The notes under the pieces were generated by a model. It did no database searches. It was given only the letters and a program-made list of their open reading frames with translations, and was not told the origin of the DNA. The position numbers were made by a program, and so were the translations under genes. From assembly GCA_030267565.1 (NCBI GenBank), contig BRXU01000001.1, positions 8,252,001 to 8,316,000 of the forward strand: a stretch of DNA of 64,000 nt, given 5' to 3'. The stretch is from Pleodorina starrii (Eukaryota; Chlorophyta; Chlorophyceae; Chlamydomonadales; Volvocaceae). Numbering within the stretch: the stretch's first letter is position 1; every line of letters starts with the position of its first letter. Positions 23,795-35,750 of the stretch are shown here, piece after piece.

Positions 23795-26542
23795 ATGGTT
23801 TCAACGATAACGGTTGCCGTTCTCTGCTGCGCCCTGGCCAGTCTCCAGCTTGCATATGCAACGACTGATCGGCAAAATGCCTTTGAAACATGGTCTGAAA
23901 AGGAAGACTGTCGCGACGAGGAACCCGCGTGCCAGGACTGGGCGGACAAGGGCGAATGCGAAAGAAACCCCAAATTCATGCTTACTCGCTGCCCGGTGGC
24001 CTGCAAGCAGTGCCAACCCCCCGATGTCAATCCCCGTGACTACGCTGGCGAAGTTCTTGTGTTGAACAGCTCGCTGGGCCAGGTGAGCAGGCACGGGTTT
24101 GGCGGCACGCCTTCCACAAAGCGTGTTCCACAAGGCCCGGCGCCACCAGGCCCCGGTGCAGGGGCAAAGACAGCACTCCACGGCTGCCGACGGTTCACCG
24201 CGAGTAACGGTGTGTCAATAGGCAAATGACGGCAGCGGCGCAACGCCCTGCTTTCCTGGCCAATCCCTCGGCGGCCCTCGTTTTCTCATGAGACAGGCGG
24301 CCGGCCTACCAGCAACGGTAGCCAGCCAGCCCACAGCCCACAGCTCCTCATGCACAGCCAATGCAGTGCTCCCGGGTGGAGAGGGCGGTTATGCCCACCG
24401 CTACCGCCACCGCCACCCCGCACGTTCCCATGTAAGGGCGTCGAGTCGCCGCCCTTGGGGCCCCTCTACGAGGGGAAGGAGAGGGCCGGTGGACTCCTTT
24501 CCTGCAGTCGCCAGCACCGCCGTCGGACGCGGCTGCGGCCCCCGTGTCCACGCAACAGTTCCCCCCCCGGCTGCCACCCCTCCCCCGCCGCCGCCCTGCT
24601 CTCCCGGTTCACCTACTCTCGCGGCCCGGATGGATTGGACTGGTGATCACACTGCGCCTCGCTTTCTTGTCGTGCTGTTCCTCCTCTCCCTCCCGCCCGC
24701 ACCCCCTGCCCGTCGCGGCTGTATTCCAGATCCGGATCGTGCCGGACTTTGTGCGTGCCCCGGTGACTAGCGCCCTGGTTTTGGAGCTGGCCAACCACCC
24801 TGACGCCTGCCACAACTGCAATTTTTACCGCAATGAGGCGGTGCCACAGGTGGGGGCGGCGTGAGAGGGTGGGGCTGGGGTCGAGGGCGCTGCCTGCCGC
24901 CGCTGACAGCCCACGTCCCCCTCACTGGATGCCCCCCTCACTTCCCCCCAACCCACCCCCGAACCCATGGATCGACCCATACCCATGGGTCTGTACGGCA
25001 GGACGGCTCGTCGGGCCCGCCGTACGGTTTGCTGCAGGGCAGTCTGGCGGGGTTGCTGCGTGTGCCTGAGAAGGAGGGCGGCGACATCGCCATGAAGTGA
25101 GTCGGAAGGGCGGGGCGGGGTAGGGTAGGATGCTTAGGGTTGCAGTTTTTCTAGTGGGAGCCAACGACCCCGCAGGGCGGCTACGCGTGCTAGCACTGAC
25201 CACTGGGCCTTCGATACACAGTAGACCACACCCCGTCAGGGGCAGCGTAGCGTGGTGCGAAAGGAACCGCAGCAGAAGGGCAGGGTAAGGGGGAGGGCCA
25301 GGCAGGGCGGGGCTCCGTGGCGGCACGGGCGTGGTTTGTGGGTTGGTTGCCGGACACGCAGGCAGCTTTGGAGGACACACACACCGCCGGGCTCCTCCAC
25401 CCGACCGGAACCCCGTCGGGCGACCCGGCAACCCCACGCTCACGCTGCATGACACCCTAAGTTTACCCGTCCTGCAACCCAACAGCTGCCCTGCCCTGCG
25501 CCCTGCCCTGCCCCATGTCGCTGCCCCATGTCGCTGCCCCGGCTGCTGAACAGGCGCGGCCACGTGGCCATGATCCCGGGCACACGCGAGTGAGTGCGTC
25601 CACGATTGGCCGGGGGGCTGTGGGGTTGGGGGGCCGGGGGGCTCTGGGGTTGGGGGGCCGGGGGGGCACGGGCGGTTGCTCTCCCTCACCAGGTCGTGTC
25701 TGTGGGGAGGCGGGCGCCGGGGGAGGGAGCCGCAGGCGCATGTGAGGGGGTGAGCACCGCATCTCATCTGTTCTGATCTGGGAACTGCAGGGACGGTGAA
25801 CTGACAGGTACCTGGAGTTGATATGCGGTACCAGGAGTTTGTGGGATGGGGGGGCCGGGGCCTCGACCAGCTGCGAGGCCGCGCTGACGGGAGAGTAGCG
25901 TCCGGAAGAACGGGTCGGTCGGTCGGTCGGTCGGTCGATCGAGCCGTCACCGGCGAGTACTGTCGCTTTGCAGCCCCGCAGCCGCCGCCGCCTCGATCGA
26001 TGACCCTTGTGAAGTGAAGTGAAGTGCCTGGCTGCCTGCCCCTGTGCCGGTCTCTGTGCCGGTCTCTCTCTCTGCTTGCATGACCGCGCTGTCTGCATGT
26101 CTGCTTACCTGTCTCTCCCGTCTGTCTCCCTGCCTGCTTGTGAGTAAACCCGACCTGATCCAATCTGTGATCCATTCCGACACGGCCGCTCAGCCGTCTT
26201 CTCATCCCTCCACTCATTCCCCCGCCCGCCCGCCCTCCCTGACCCCCCGTCCCACCCGCCCGCCCGCCCTTCCTCCGCAGGTTCTTCGTCAACGTGATGG
26301 ATCACGACACATGGGGCTCCTCCATGACCGTGTGGGGCTCCCTGGCGGACCGCCAGTCCATGGACCTGGTGGAGGCCATGCTGCGACTGCCGTACAAGGA
26401 GGTCAAGCACCCGACGTACGGCACCGTGATGCGGATGCTGGAGCAGACGGTGTCGTTCACAGCGCTGGCGGCGCCGGCGGAGGGCGCTGCGGGGGCGACG
26501 GGGACCGCCGAGGCGGCCGGCGGCGCCGCCGGCGTGCAGTAG
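23795..26542 (+). CDS. Secreted ShKT-domain plus cyclophilin-like protein
   Basis: Five exons: 23795-24082, 24730-24849, 25002-25096, 25554-25589 (36 nt) and 26281-26542. Phases 0, 0, 2, 2 join to 266 aa with GT-AG introns. Residues 1-22 are a signal peptide (VAVLCCALASLQLAYA). Residues about 38-74 form a ShKT module with six cysteines (CRDEEPACQDW, GECERNPKFML, RCPVACKQC). The rest is a divergent cyclophilin-type prolyl isomerase fold: RIVPDFVRAP, then CNFYRNEAVP (the FYR resembles the catalytic Arg strand), GHVAMIPGTREFFVNVMD, WGSSMTVWGSLADRQSMDLV and LPYKEVKHPTYGTV. The C-terminus is Ala/Gly-rich. It should fold in the secretory pathway and act in the ER, wall or extracellular matrix. Whether the isomerase is active is unclear, since several usual active-site residues are not obvious. 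Repeated GGTC (25916-25940) lies in the last intron. Confidence 0.85.
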
Positions 26543-28235
26543 TGGAATGTGGAAACGTGGCGCGGGTACCGGGTACCGGGTGGCGGGGACTGCCGGGGAG
26601 GGCGAAGGGCGGGAAGGAGTGGCGCCGGCGCTGCCGGCGACGACGGCGGCGGCGCGCGGCAGTGGGGGAAGGGCGAAGGGCACAGCAGCTGGGCGGCGGA
26701 GGGCAGCTGGGCAGCAGAGACACGGCAGCAGCCAGGAGCGGAACGGTGCAGTGCAGTGCAGCAGTGGATTTGACGGGGGATGGGTGGGGGACTGGGGCTC
26801 TATTCATGGCGCGGGAGATGTATGGCGGTGAGGATGCGGTTGGCGGGGAGCCTGGGCAGCATTGTCGGAATGGACGCCAGCCACATGTGGCGATGTCGTG
26901 TTGTAGCGTTTTCCCCTGCTGGTGTGCGCGCGCGCGGGGAAGGGGTGATGGGGTCCAGGGAGGTCTCTGGAGGAAGGGACGGCGCCGCGCCGTCTTCCTC
27001 TTCCACACAGTGTTTTCTCCAGAGTAGCGTGTACGGGTCCCTGTGGTTCGCCTATATTTTCTATCATGATCACTTACCTCGATGGACTGTCTCGATTGGC
27101 CGCTGGCGTGCTACACTGCTCACATAAATCCGGTCGGACGGCGCTCAAACACGCATCTTACATAGCCGGTGGATGGAGCTGCCACGCCGCTGGGCCCCGT
27201 TTCCTCCCCTCCTGGTGAGCCTGCAGCGTCCGCCGCTGGCCTCGTGCATTGTTACGGCTACGGCTGCATTGGTGTGGAAGTGTGCTTGAGATGCTTGTTG
27301 TGTGAGTGTGTGTTTGTGGTCGAGACGGGTGCCGATGGATCATGAATTCATAACGCAGCCGTACAGGTGTATGTCCCCACACGGGGACAGAAGACAGCTT
27401 TGGAGCGCGGCCGGCGCAGGCGCCTGTGCCGCGTCGCGCTCATTCCTGAGCTTCCTCTTCCGATACCGGTACCTCCGCCCCGACAAGCGCACAGCCGCCG
27501 TCCTTCGCTGCTGTTCTGCGGCACAGATGGCATGAGTCCCGCTGTGCTGATGGACCATCGCCACCAGGGGCACAGCGACACTCCTGTCCGCCCCCGCCTG
27601 CGCTCAACCCGTGTGTTCTCGCCCAACCTGAGCGCTCGCGCCATCACTCCACCCCCACCTCCTGTCTCCTGTCTAGTTCATGTCTCACGCAGCCGGTCAT
27701 TAAGCCGGCCGTTGCAGGCGTCCGCCACGATGACACGCAATCATACACCGCCTGCACGACACTGTACGATTGTACGACTGTATTGTCCATGTATTGGGAG
27801 CGACGTGACGGCGTCAACACCCCTCCGGCCACAGCGTCATTCATTCATTCATTCATTCGTTCATTCAGAAGGCGGAGGAGCAAAAATGAAAGGGAAAAGG
27901 AATCGCTGTGGCAAAGCGGGGCCACTTGCCACCAGCCCAGCATCATCACGGTGCGGTCCGACATCGTCTCTCCTTCCTTCATCTCCCTCCTTCCTTCCTT
28001 CCCGGAAACATGGAACGTCTGCTTTCCCCCCAGGAGGGAGCAGCGCTGGGGCTAGCGGGGCTGGCTGCGTCCCTCCCTGGGTGGTCACCTGGTGAGTCGA
28101 ACACCCACAGGCCACAGCGTCAATGTCAATGTCGACCGAGGAAGGTACCGGTAAGTCAAAGTTAAAGAGGCCTGCGTGGCTCTGCTGGCACCTCTCCTCA
28201 AAAGTGCCCCTCCCACAGCCGCCCATTACGTTACA
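26543..28235. other. Convergent intergenic region
   Basis: The ShKT gene and the cryptochrome gene converge here, so both 3' UTRs lie inside. No supported gene. A CATT tetranucleotide run is at 27837-27868 (ATTCATTCATTC). Longer open frames at 27367-28095 read through low-complexity sequence. Confidence 0.45.
28231..28235 (-). terminator. TGTAA polyadenylation word just after the cryptochrome stop
   Basis: On the minus strand TGTAA follows the TAA stop immediately. It is the green-algal polyadenylation word, but a 3' UTR this short would be unusual, so it may be a coincidence. Confidence 0.25.
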
Positions 28236-31200
28236 TTACTTGTACCGCTCAAACTCTGTCTTGCGGTAGCCGCCGCCGCCGCGGCCCGACTGCGGCCGAC
28301 CGCCGCCGCGCCCGCCGCCGCCGCCACCTGTCCCGGCGTGCGGTCGGCCGTGCCGCGACGCTGGGATGGGGTTGGGGTAGTCCACGCCAATCCTGATGGT
28401 GGGTGCAAAGGGAATGGTAAAAAAGAGACAGTCCGGTTGGTGAGAGTTGGGACGTGGAGAATTGGAAGGCGGGGAGGGGAGGGGAGGGGAAAGAAAGAAG
28501 ATATGGGGAGTGGGGGGGAGGGGGCCGCGGGGAGAGGGAGGTGCGCAGCAGCGCAGCGGTCGCAGGCGAAGCGTTTCACCAACTGGCGCAAATCAGCTGC
28601 CGCGCGTGTGCCACATACACACACATATACACACACATATACACAGCTGCCGCGGGCCGCACGCTGCTGCTGCGAACCCCTTAACATGCCGTACTTTCCC
28701 GCGTCGTACCTGCACCCCGCCTTCTCCTGCTCCTCCCGGCTCATGAGCCAGGGCTCATGCACCTTGGATGCGGGTACGGCACGCAGCTCGGGGCACCAGG
28801 TCTTGACGTACTGGCCCAGGGGGTCGTAGTCCTTGGACTGGCGGGCGGGTGGTGGTGGGGGGTTGGGGGGTGGGGGGAGAGAAGGGCAGGAGGCAGGCGA
28901 GTGAGGGCAGACGAAGAGAGCGCCCAGAAGTAACTGCCCGCTACTGCCCATCCTACATCATCCGCCCTAGGCCTCAAGGCCCCCCAACCCTACATGGATC
29001 CACCCCCCCCCCCCCCCACACACACACGCACCCCCCACGCACACACCCAGACGGATGTATGGATGACAGGGATTCCCTTCCACACGCACACACACGTATC
29101 CACACACACGTGCATATTCCACACACAAGTATATCCACACACATGTATATCCACACACACGTATATTCACACACACGTATATTCACACACACGTATCCAC
29201 ACACACGTACATTCACACACACACGTCTACACCCGCCCACCTGTTTTGCGATGTTGAAGTGGTTGATGCGGCCGCCGGTGAGCCCCGCCGCCGCCACCCA
29301 GTTCCCCCAATTGGAGGTCACATCGTAATCCAACAGACAACTCTCAAAATAGTCGGCGCCGCGCCGCCAGTCCACCCCCAGATCCAGAACCAGGTACGAC
29401 GCCACATTCTGGCGGCCGCGGTTGGACATGAAGCCTGGGGCCCGGAGGGGTGGGGGTGGGTTGGTTGGGGTGAGGTGATGTGAGGTGTGGGAAGGGTGTT
29501 TTGGGGGTGGGGTGGTGGTGGGGGGAGGGGAGGGGCCGGGGGGGTTGAGGCAGGGTTGAGAAGGACGACAGCAGCGGTGTGTGGGGGGGGGTGGAGTGGG
29601 GGAAGGCGCAGGAAAAGGACGAGAGCGGCAACTGGGATGTGGGTGATGAGATGGTGGTGGTGGTGGTGGTGGTGGTGGTGGTGTGCCCACACAGCGGCCT
29701 TTACGTGGATACCCCCCCCGCCCCCCCCCCCGGGACGCCCACCCGTCGCCGCCAGCTCCCGCATGTTGGCATCCACCAGCGGCAGTCCGGTCCGCCCGTC
29801 CCGCCACCGCTGCCACAGCTCCGGATCCGGGTTCCAGACCAGGGGCAGACCGGAGGTGCCTGTCTCGAAGAAGATGCGGCTGCCGTGCTTGAGCCCGAAG
29901 AACCTGTGATGTGAACATGTGATGTAATGTGACCGGGAAAGAGGACGGGGGGGGGGAGAGAGCGGGGAGACGGGCCGCGAGGGGGGGCCAGCGGGCGGGG
30001 AGGGGCCAGCGGGGGCAGCTGCTTAGCGGTTGGGAGGGGGAGGGGAGGGGAGAGGAGGCAGGGGGGAAATGTGACGGCAGGGGGCGGAGGAAAGGGAGAG
30101 CGGTTCGTGTTCGTGAAATTGCAGAGTGAACCACACACCTGAACCACAAACCTGAACCCGCAACCCCCCCCACACACACAAACCCCCCACACGCACACAC
30201 CTGAAGAAGTCCCTCCATATGAGCTCAAAGATGACCCAATAGGTCGATTTGTTGGCGCCGCGTTGGGCCTCGTAGCGCCGGATCTCGTCTGCGTGTGTGC
30301 GTGGGAGGGGTTGGAGGTGGGGTGGGTTGGGGGTTGGGGGTTCAGGCGGGATGTGGAAGGGTTGTTGGAGGGGGTGGGGGAGGGGCGGGGAGTGCGTGAC
30401 TTGGCTGCAAGGGCAAACACAGGCAAACCAGGATGAGGGGCGGGGAGGCCTCCACAGCCAGTAGTGGACATCGTAGCGGCTGCGCCCCCACCCCCCTGCG
30501 GCTCCGGCCTATACGTGGATAACCCGCCCCCTCGGGGAATGGCGGGGATTTGAGGGATGGGGGAGGACACAGCAGCTGCTCACTCGACCGAGTCCCGAGC
30601 CCTGGCACGGCAGGCAGCACAGCACAGCACAGCTCAGCACAGCACAGCGCAGCACCGAGGCCAAGTCCCCAGCCGTGGCTCTTACGGTATATCTTGCGCG
30701 GGCTGATGCACCCCGCCGCCAGCCAGGGCGCGAATTTGGTGGAGTAGTCGCCCCCCAGCATCCCGTTGCGGGTGTCGAAGTAGGTGGAGATGAGGTCCGA
30801 GTCCCACAGGTAGTACTGCAGCCGGGCCAGGGCCGCAGTCTCGCCGCCCCTGCGGGGGCAAGGAGGAGGGGAGCGAGGGAAGAGGGAGGAGAGAGGAGGG
30901 GGAGAGAGAAGAGGTGAGTGGCGGTGGGGGGGGGGGGGGCAGAGAGGGCCAGGCGGGTGGGTAGGCAGTACGACATTGAGAGGGTTGTTTGGGGGCGGAG
31001 CGAAAGAGAGGGAGGGGGCCAAGGGAAAACAATACAGTACCGGCTCTGCGCCACCATCATTAGCGGATAGTTCTAGGCAATGACATGAACATGACACCCG
31101 GACTCCCTCCTCTCCCTCCCTCCCCAACCCACTTGAAGTCAAGCACAGCCTTCGGGTGCTTGGTCGGCGGAGCCGGCCGCGCCGCCGGAGGGTACGGCAG

Positions 31201-33745
31201 CTGCTCCCACGTCGGCATCGGCGCCGCCAGCGCCGCCGCCGCATCCGCCGTCAGCGCCCCCGCCGGCGGCAGCGGCAGCTCACCGCGCTTCGGCGGCGGC
31301 AGATCCTTGCGGACGGGGCAGCGCTTCTCAGCCTTCTCCCGGAATTGCGTGAACACGTCGGGAAGGTCCTTCATGCCTGAATGCGGGTTGGGGGGCGGGC
31401 GGGGGGGGGGAGACAGATGAGGGAGGAGCAAGGGGCCCACGGCGGGTGGCAGGCGGATTGGGGAGCGGGGCGCGGTGGAGTGGAGTGGGAGTGGGGTGGA
31501 GTGGGGTGGGCGACCGGCGGCGGGAGGGGGCGCGCTGAAGGGCGGGTAGCGACGCCGGAGGGCCCGAGGGAGCCTTCAGGAAAGCACACAAGCACACAAG
31601 CCGCCCATGCCGGGACGGCTGTACTTGGAACGCACCCGACCCGCGAAGGGCGTCGCCAATTGCGAGAACTGCGTACTTGCCGCCGAGCCGGCGCCGCCGG
31701 CTCCGTCACACACACTACCACAGCCCACACACCTGCTTTCGATTTCCTGCTTGTGAGCACTCCCACACGCGCACACCTCCCTCACCACGCCTCATTTCCC
31801 CGGCGCAGCCCAGAGCCCTGCGTCCCCGGGCGCGTGCGCGCACGCGTCCCACAGCCCCGCCTCCCCAACCAGCAGGTCCCCAGTTCGATCCTCACCCGGC
31901 GCGAAAATTCCTCGCCCGCCGCTGGCGCCCTCGGGCGGCTGCGTGAGGTCGTCTATGTGGTACATGGTGTGGCCCCAGAAGCGCAGCAGCTTGGCGCCCC
32001 CCGCCCTCTGCTTGAGGGCTCGAGCCACCGCCACATCGGTTTTCGTCTCCTCCGAGGTAACCTCCTCCGCGGTTAGGACCAGGGAGGGACTGGCGCTGCC
32101 CGCCAGCAGGCCTGTGTGTGTGGGCTCGCGTGTGCGTGTATTTGTTTAGGTGGGGGGTGGTGTTTGGGTGGGGGTAGGGAATGAGGAAACGGCAGCGGAG
32201 GAGAGGAGGCGACGTTGGCGAGCTGAGCTGAGCCGGGGAGCAGGGTTGCATGAGCGTGATGGGGGAGGGGGTGGGGGTGGAAGGGGGTGGGGGTGAAGGG
32301 GGCAGAGGTCGTGGGGAGTGAGGGGGCTGTGGTGGGCCAGCAGTCGCCCTCCTGCACCTCTGCATCGCCTCCACCTCAACTACCTTTCTTACATAAAACG
32401 ACATGGAAACGGAAACGGAAACCGAAACCAACACCACAAACAAGAGACCCGGAGATGTCACTTCACCAGCGAACTGACGATCAACGCATGTCAGCGGGTG
32501 TGCGGAAGGCAGCCGGTAGGAGGAGTGGAGGAAGAGTACCGTAGACTGACTGACTGACTGAAGGTACCGTAGGTGCTGTACCTCATCTCCCAGTCGAGCC
32601 AAGCCCGGGATCGAGCCGCACCCCCCTCCTTCTCCCTGCCCTTCCTCCCTTCCCCAAGTCCGCTCCCAGCCCTAGCCCCCCGGGCTCCCTTCTCCTCCCC
32701 TTCCCTCACCTGGCAGCACCTCCTCGGGTTTGCCTACCGCCACCAACAAATCGCTGCCCACGTCTTTCAGCCGAGACTGGGGTGGTGGAGGCGGTGGAGG
32801 CGGAAGGGGGGAAGGGTGGGGAGGGTGCGGGGAGGGTGGGGGAAACGGAGAGGTGCGGCCCCGCCGGGGTAAGAGAGGGTCAGATAGGGGAGAGCGGGCG
32901 ACAGGTAGAGAGCCTTTCTCAGGGGGGCCAACAGAGGGCGCAGGGTCCTGGGTGAGGGCCCAAGACCGGGAGAGAAGCTACTACCGTAGGAGTGGCGAGC
33001 GGCACACGCGATTTGCTGGGGGGGGTACAGATTGGTCGCAAGGAGTCGTGAATTGCTGTGAAGTCATGTGAAGGTCCCGCCTGGGCAGACGAAGCCCCAC
33101 CCAGCCACCTGCGCAACGAACCAACCAAGAACCAACCAACCATCTTCCAACTCCCAACCGACTTTTGTCAACCACCTGCCTTGAGGTCCGCCACGCACTC
33201 GAGCTGGAAGGCCGCCCGGTGGGCGCCCGTCTTGAGGTGACCCCAGGGGGTGGTGCCGTACACCCGCGGATCGAAGCAGTACACCGGTAGGACCTGTGTA
33301 CGACAGGGGGGGCGGGATGTTGAGGGAACCAGCAGTAACGAGCACCAAGCTCAAGAAGTGGGAGTGGAGGGACGGAAAGGCACTGGCATTCGCGGAACGA
33401 CTGGATACAGCGTCATACGGCGCCGTCTATTAGGGCAAGAAGTGGGGGCAGGTGGGGGCAGGAAGAGTGGGCGAGCGATGTCCGTGAGACCCGGGGGGCC
33501 GCGGTACGGCAGCCCAGCGGAAGCCGGATCGGCGGTCACGCCCTGGAGACCCCCAATTTGAATCTCTCTAAATCCAATTGTCGTACTTGTGCAGTACATC
33601 GGCCTTTGCCGTACGGAGTACTGACCTCACTGGCCTCTCCCCGCTTGACCCGCTGCGCCGCATCGTGCACAATGTAGTTGTCGTGCAAGCGCAGGTCGTT
33701 CCGGAACCAGAGTACGACACGCTTGCCGCCGCCGGCGGTGGCCAT
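28236..33745 (-). CDS. CRY-DASH: DASH-type cryptochrome/photolyase
   Basis: Eleven exons: 33745-33626, 33293-33180, 32776-32710, 32111-31896, 31376-31133, 30849-30686, 30288-30201, 29903-29743, 29434-29241, 28837-28710 and 28392-28236. Together they give 550 aa. Residues 8-24 open the photolyase fold ([16 protein letters not shown]). Further landmarks are [38 protein letters not shown], the FAD-binding region [62 protein letters not shown] and [14 protein letters not shown]. All are in DASH order and spacing. The tail is Gly/Arg-rich ([20 protein letters not shown]). Intron 2 (33179-32777) appears to be GC-AG. The frame stays open upstream of 33745 for about 45 codons that look like a plastid transit peptide ([24 protein letters not shown]). 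The true start is therefore probably in a further 5' exon. DASH proteins bind FAD and folate and repair single-stranded DNA photoproducts or signal blue light. Confidence 0.94.
29005..29235. repeat. CA-rich microsatellite with CACACACGTATATTC-type units in cryptochrome intron
   Basis: Begins with a C run and CACACA, then alternates CACACA with GTATATTC or GTATCC blocks at 12-14 bp spacing up to the splice donor region near 29240. It lies in the intron between the QSKDYDP and GRINHFN exons. Confidence 0.8.
29650..29682. repeat. (TGG)n trinucleotide run in cryptochrome intron
   Basis: About ten TGG units in the intron before the GFMSNRG exon. A simple microsatellite. Confidence 0.8.
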
Positions 33746-34520
33746 GACGCGGACGCTCAGCGCGCGGCGGCGGCCGCCCTGGGGGAAGGAGGACTGGAGG
33801 GGCCGCGGCGCGGACGCGGTGAAGGCGGCGGCGGGGGTTGTGCCCGTGGACCTGGAGGACGGGCGCTACACAGCGGGCAGTGCACACGCGGATCAGAGGC
33901 GGAGGCAGAGTACCCAGATTACGGTTGTCATAAAGTGTCAATTGCTTTGATGTAGAGGCTTTGATTTAGAGCAGGGGAGTGGGAATGGGTATGGGGAAAG
34001 AGGCGTTTCGTCGTACCGGTGGGGAGGGGCCCCACTTTGCCGACAACCCCATCAGACCCCTCCATAGCCCCGGCGTGCGAAGCACACGTAAGAAGGGGAG
34101 TCGCAAGCGGGGCTAGACGTAGAGGTACAGGATTTTGTGGGGACAGACTCGGAAAGGGTGAGGGAAGGGCAAGGCAGAGGATGGGCGCAGGCGCGGACAG
34201 CTGAAGCGTCGGGACAGCTACAGCCGCAGATGTGGGAGGCGCCAAGAAACCAGGACGCATGGTTCGTGGTATGTAAGGAATAGATTGTAGCATCTTTGGT
34301 GCCTGGTATGGAACGCGCGAATAAGGAGTGCCCGACGCGAAGCCCCATTCGTGTGGCCATCGGGCGCCGAGCCACAAAACACACAAGCCGCATTATAATT
34401 GATGCCGCGATCGATAGGCAAAGATTATAATTGGTTCAATTTTGACCAAATTCCGTGAGTATATACGTAACAGGTTGCGTTGACGCTCGATGCGGAATTC
34501 GCCACGAGTCGACTTACCAA
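33746..34520. promoter_or_regulatory. Cryptochrome upstream region, likely with a missed 5' exon
   Basis: 33746-33880 holds the open, transit-peptide-like frame that continues the cryptochrome upstream to an in-frame TAG near 33885. That TAG is also the AG of a possible acceptor. Beyond that I see no certain exon. 34380-34480 is AT-rich and may be promoter sequence for one or both neighbours. Confidence 0.45.
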
Positions 34521-35750
34521 GATGCCCGACGCGCTAGTGGTGAACGTCCTCGCTGATCCACTCACAACTCGCGACGCCCCGTTTAGGGTGGGTATCAGGT
34601 GAAGTGAGACCGCCAGCGTGATTCAGTTATGTGGCCGTCCGCGGCCGTCCTTGCAAAGCAAATTGAGCAGAAAACACTCCGCGCAACAGATAAACGAGGC
34701 TGTCGATATGGAATTACGTGGTTGAACGTAGGCTGCCACAGGAATCTGCTTCAAAAGCGGCCCCGAAACCTGGTCTTGCAACCGCCACGACGGAAAAGCA
34801 GTCATCCTGCTCTCTTCCATCATCCACGAGCGATGATCCTCAAAAACGGAAAGGTACATTTATGTAGTTCATATCCTATCACGTAAGACAACGTGTCCGG
34901 TTTGCTTGCGCCTTGTGAACCTTTCAGCTCCGAATGCGGTGGACTCAGGCGCCATTCCCAAGACGCGCCTTTCTCGCTTAAGGCACATCGCTACGAGCAA
35001 GCAATAGCTGGGCCTGCCTGAAAGATTCCAAGTCTCCGAGCACCGAGCTGCGACTTTTCCCCCAACCGGTTTCAGTTTCAAACCGCACCAAGCTCTGTCA
35101 GTCGTCGCGCTGCTGGCCAAGGCCGAGGCCTGCCAGGCATCAGACGCGATTGCAGAATACCAGCACAATCCTGCATGTACTGCTGGGCCCAGCCATGCAC
35201 GTGCTGATCGGTCCCATGGGTCGCAACCTGCCGCAATAATTGAAAATGACGAACGAGCGCCCCAAAAACGCAGCACCAGCCTCACCAGCCCGCATCTAAT
35301 GCCTCACGGTCACTGCAGCTGTACAGCGCCCAGGCTGGCATTGACTGGTCAATGACCTGGCTTGTAAGCAGCCAGGTGTTGGCCCTCCCTGCCCCTCCGC
35401 CGGAGTCCGACTCTTCACTTCGGACGGTTCCGCTTCCCGCAACCCACCCGCGCAGCGCGGCGCTCCAAAGGTCCTCCGGAGTGCCCATCAGGGGGCTGCC
35501 GTTGAACTTCCGTTGCGCGCAGCGCCGGGTGGCCGGAGGGCCGGCGGAGTGCGCAGGCGGCCATTACATGACGCCGTGTTCTCAGTTCCAGGGGCTCCAA
35601 CTGCCGGTTCGACTCCGTATCCACACCCTGGTGGCCTCTTCGCTTCTCCCGCTTGCGGTTCTCTTCTTATACCTGTTTATCCCCACCCTGGCCGCCCTTG
35701 TGTGCTGGCCTCCCTTGAGCAGTGGCAGCGGCTCGTGGGTTGGGTGGTAG
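34521..35750 (+). other. Possible exons of an unrecognised gene
   Basis: Three stretches look coding but I cannot join them with confidence. First, ATG 34521 opens MPDALVVNVLADPL and reaches a GTGGGT donor at 34587. Second, a frame ending at 34851 reads SSTSDDPQKRK just before a GTACAT donor and has a nuclear-signal-like basic end. Third, from an acceptor near 35320 a frame of about 145 codons runs to 35750, reading LYSAQAGIDWSMTWL, then Pro/Ser-rich sequence, then a hydrophobic segment (LVASSLLPLAVLFLYLF). No family is recognised. The alternative is that these are chance frames in the spacer between the cryptochrome and UBP14 genes. Confidence 0.28.

Noticed and set aside
24922..26292. Minus-strand open frame of 456 codons
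   Set aside because: Antisense to the ShKT/cyclophilin gene introns and exons. Pro/Arg/Ser-rich with no motifs.
31882..31891. AGTTCGATCC, another B-box-like word
   Set aside because: It lies at an exon-intron border of the cryptochrome gene and the neighbouring bases do not form a tRNA cloverleaf.
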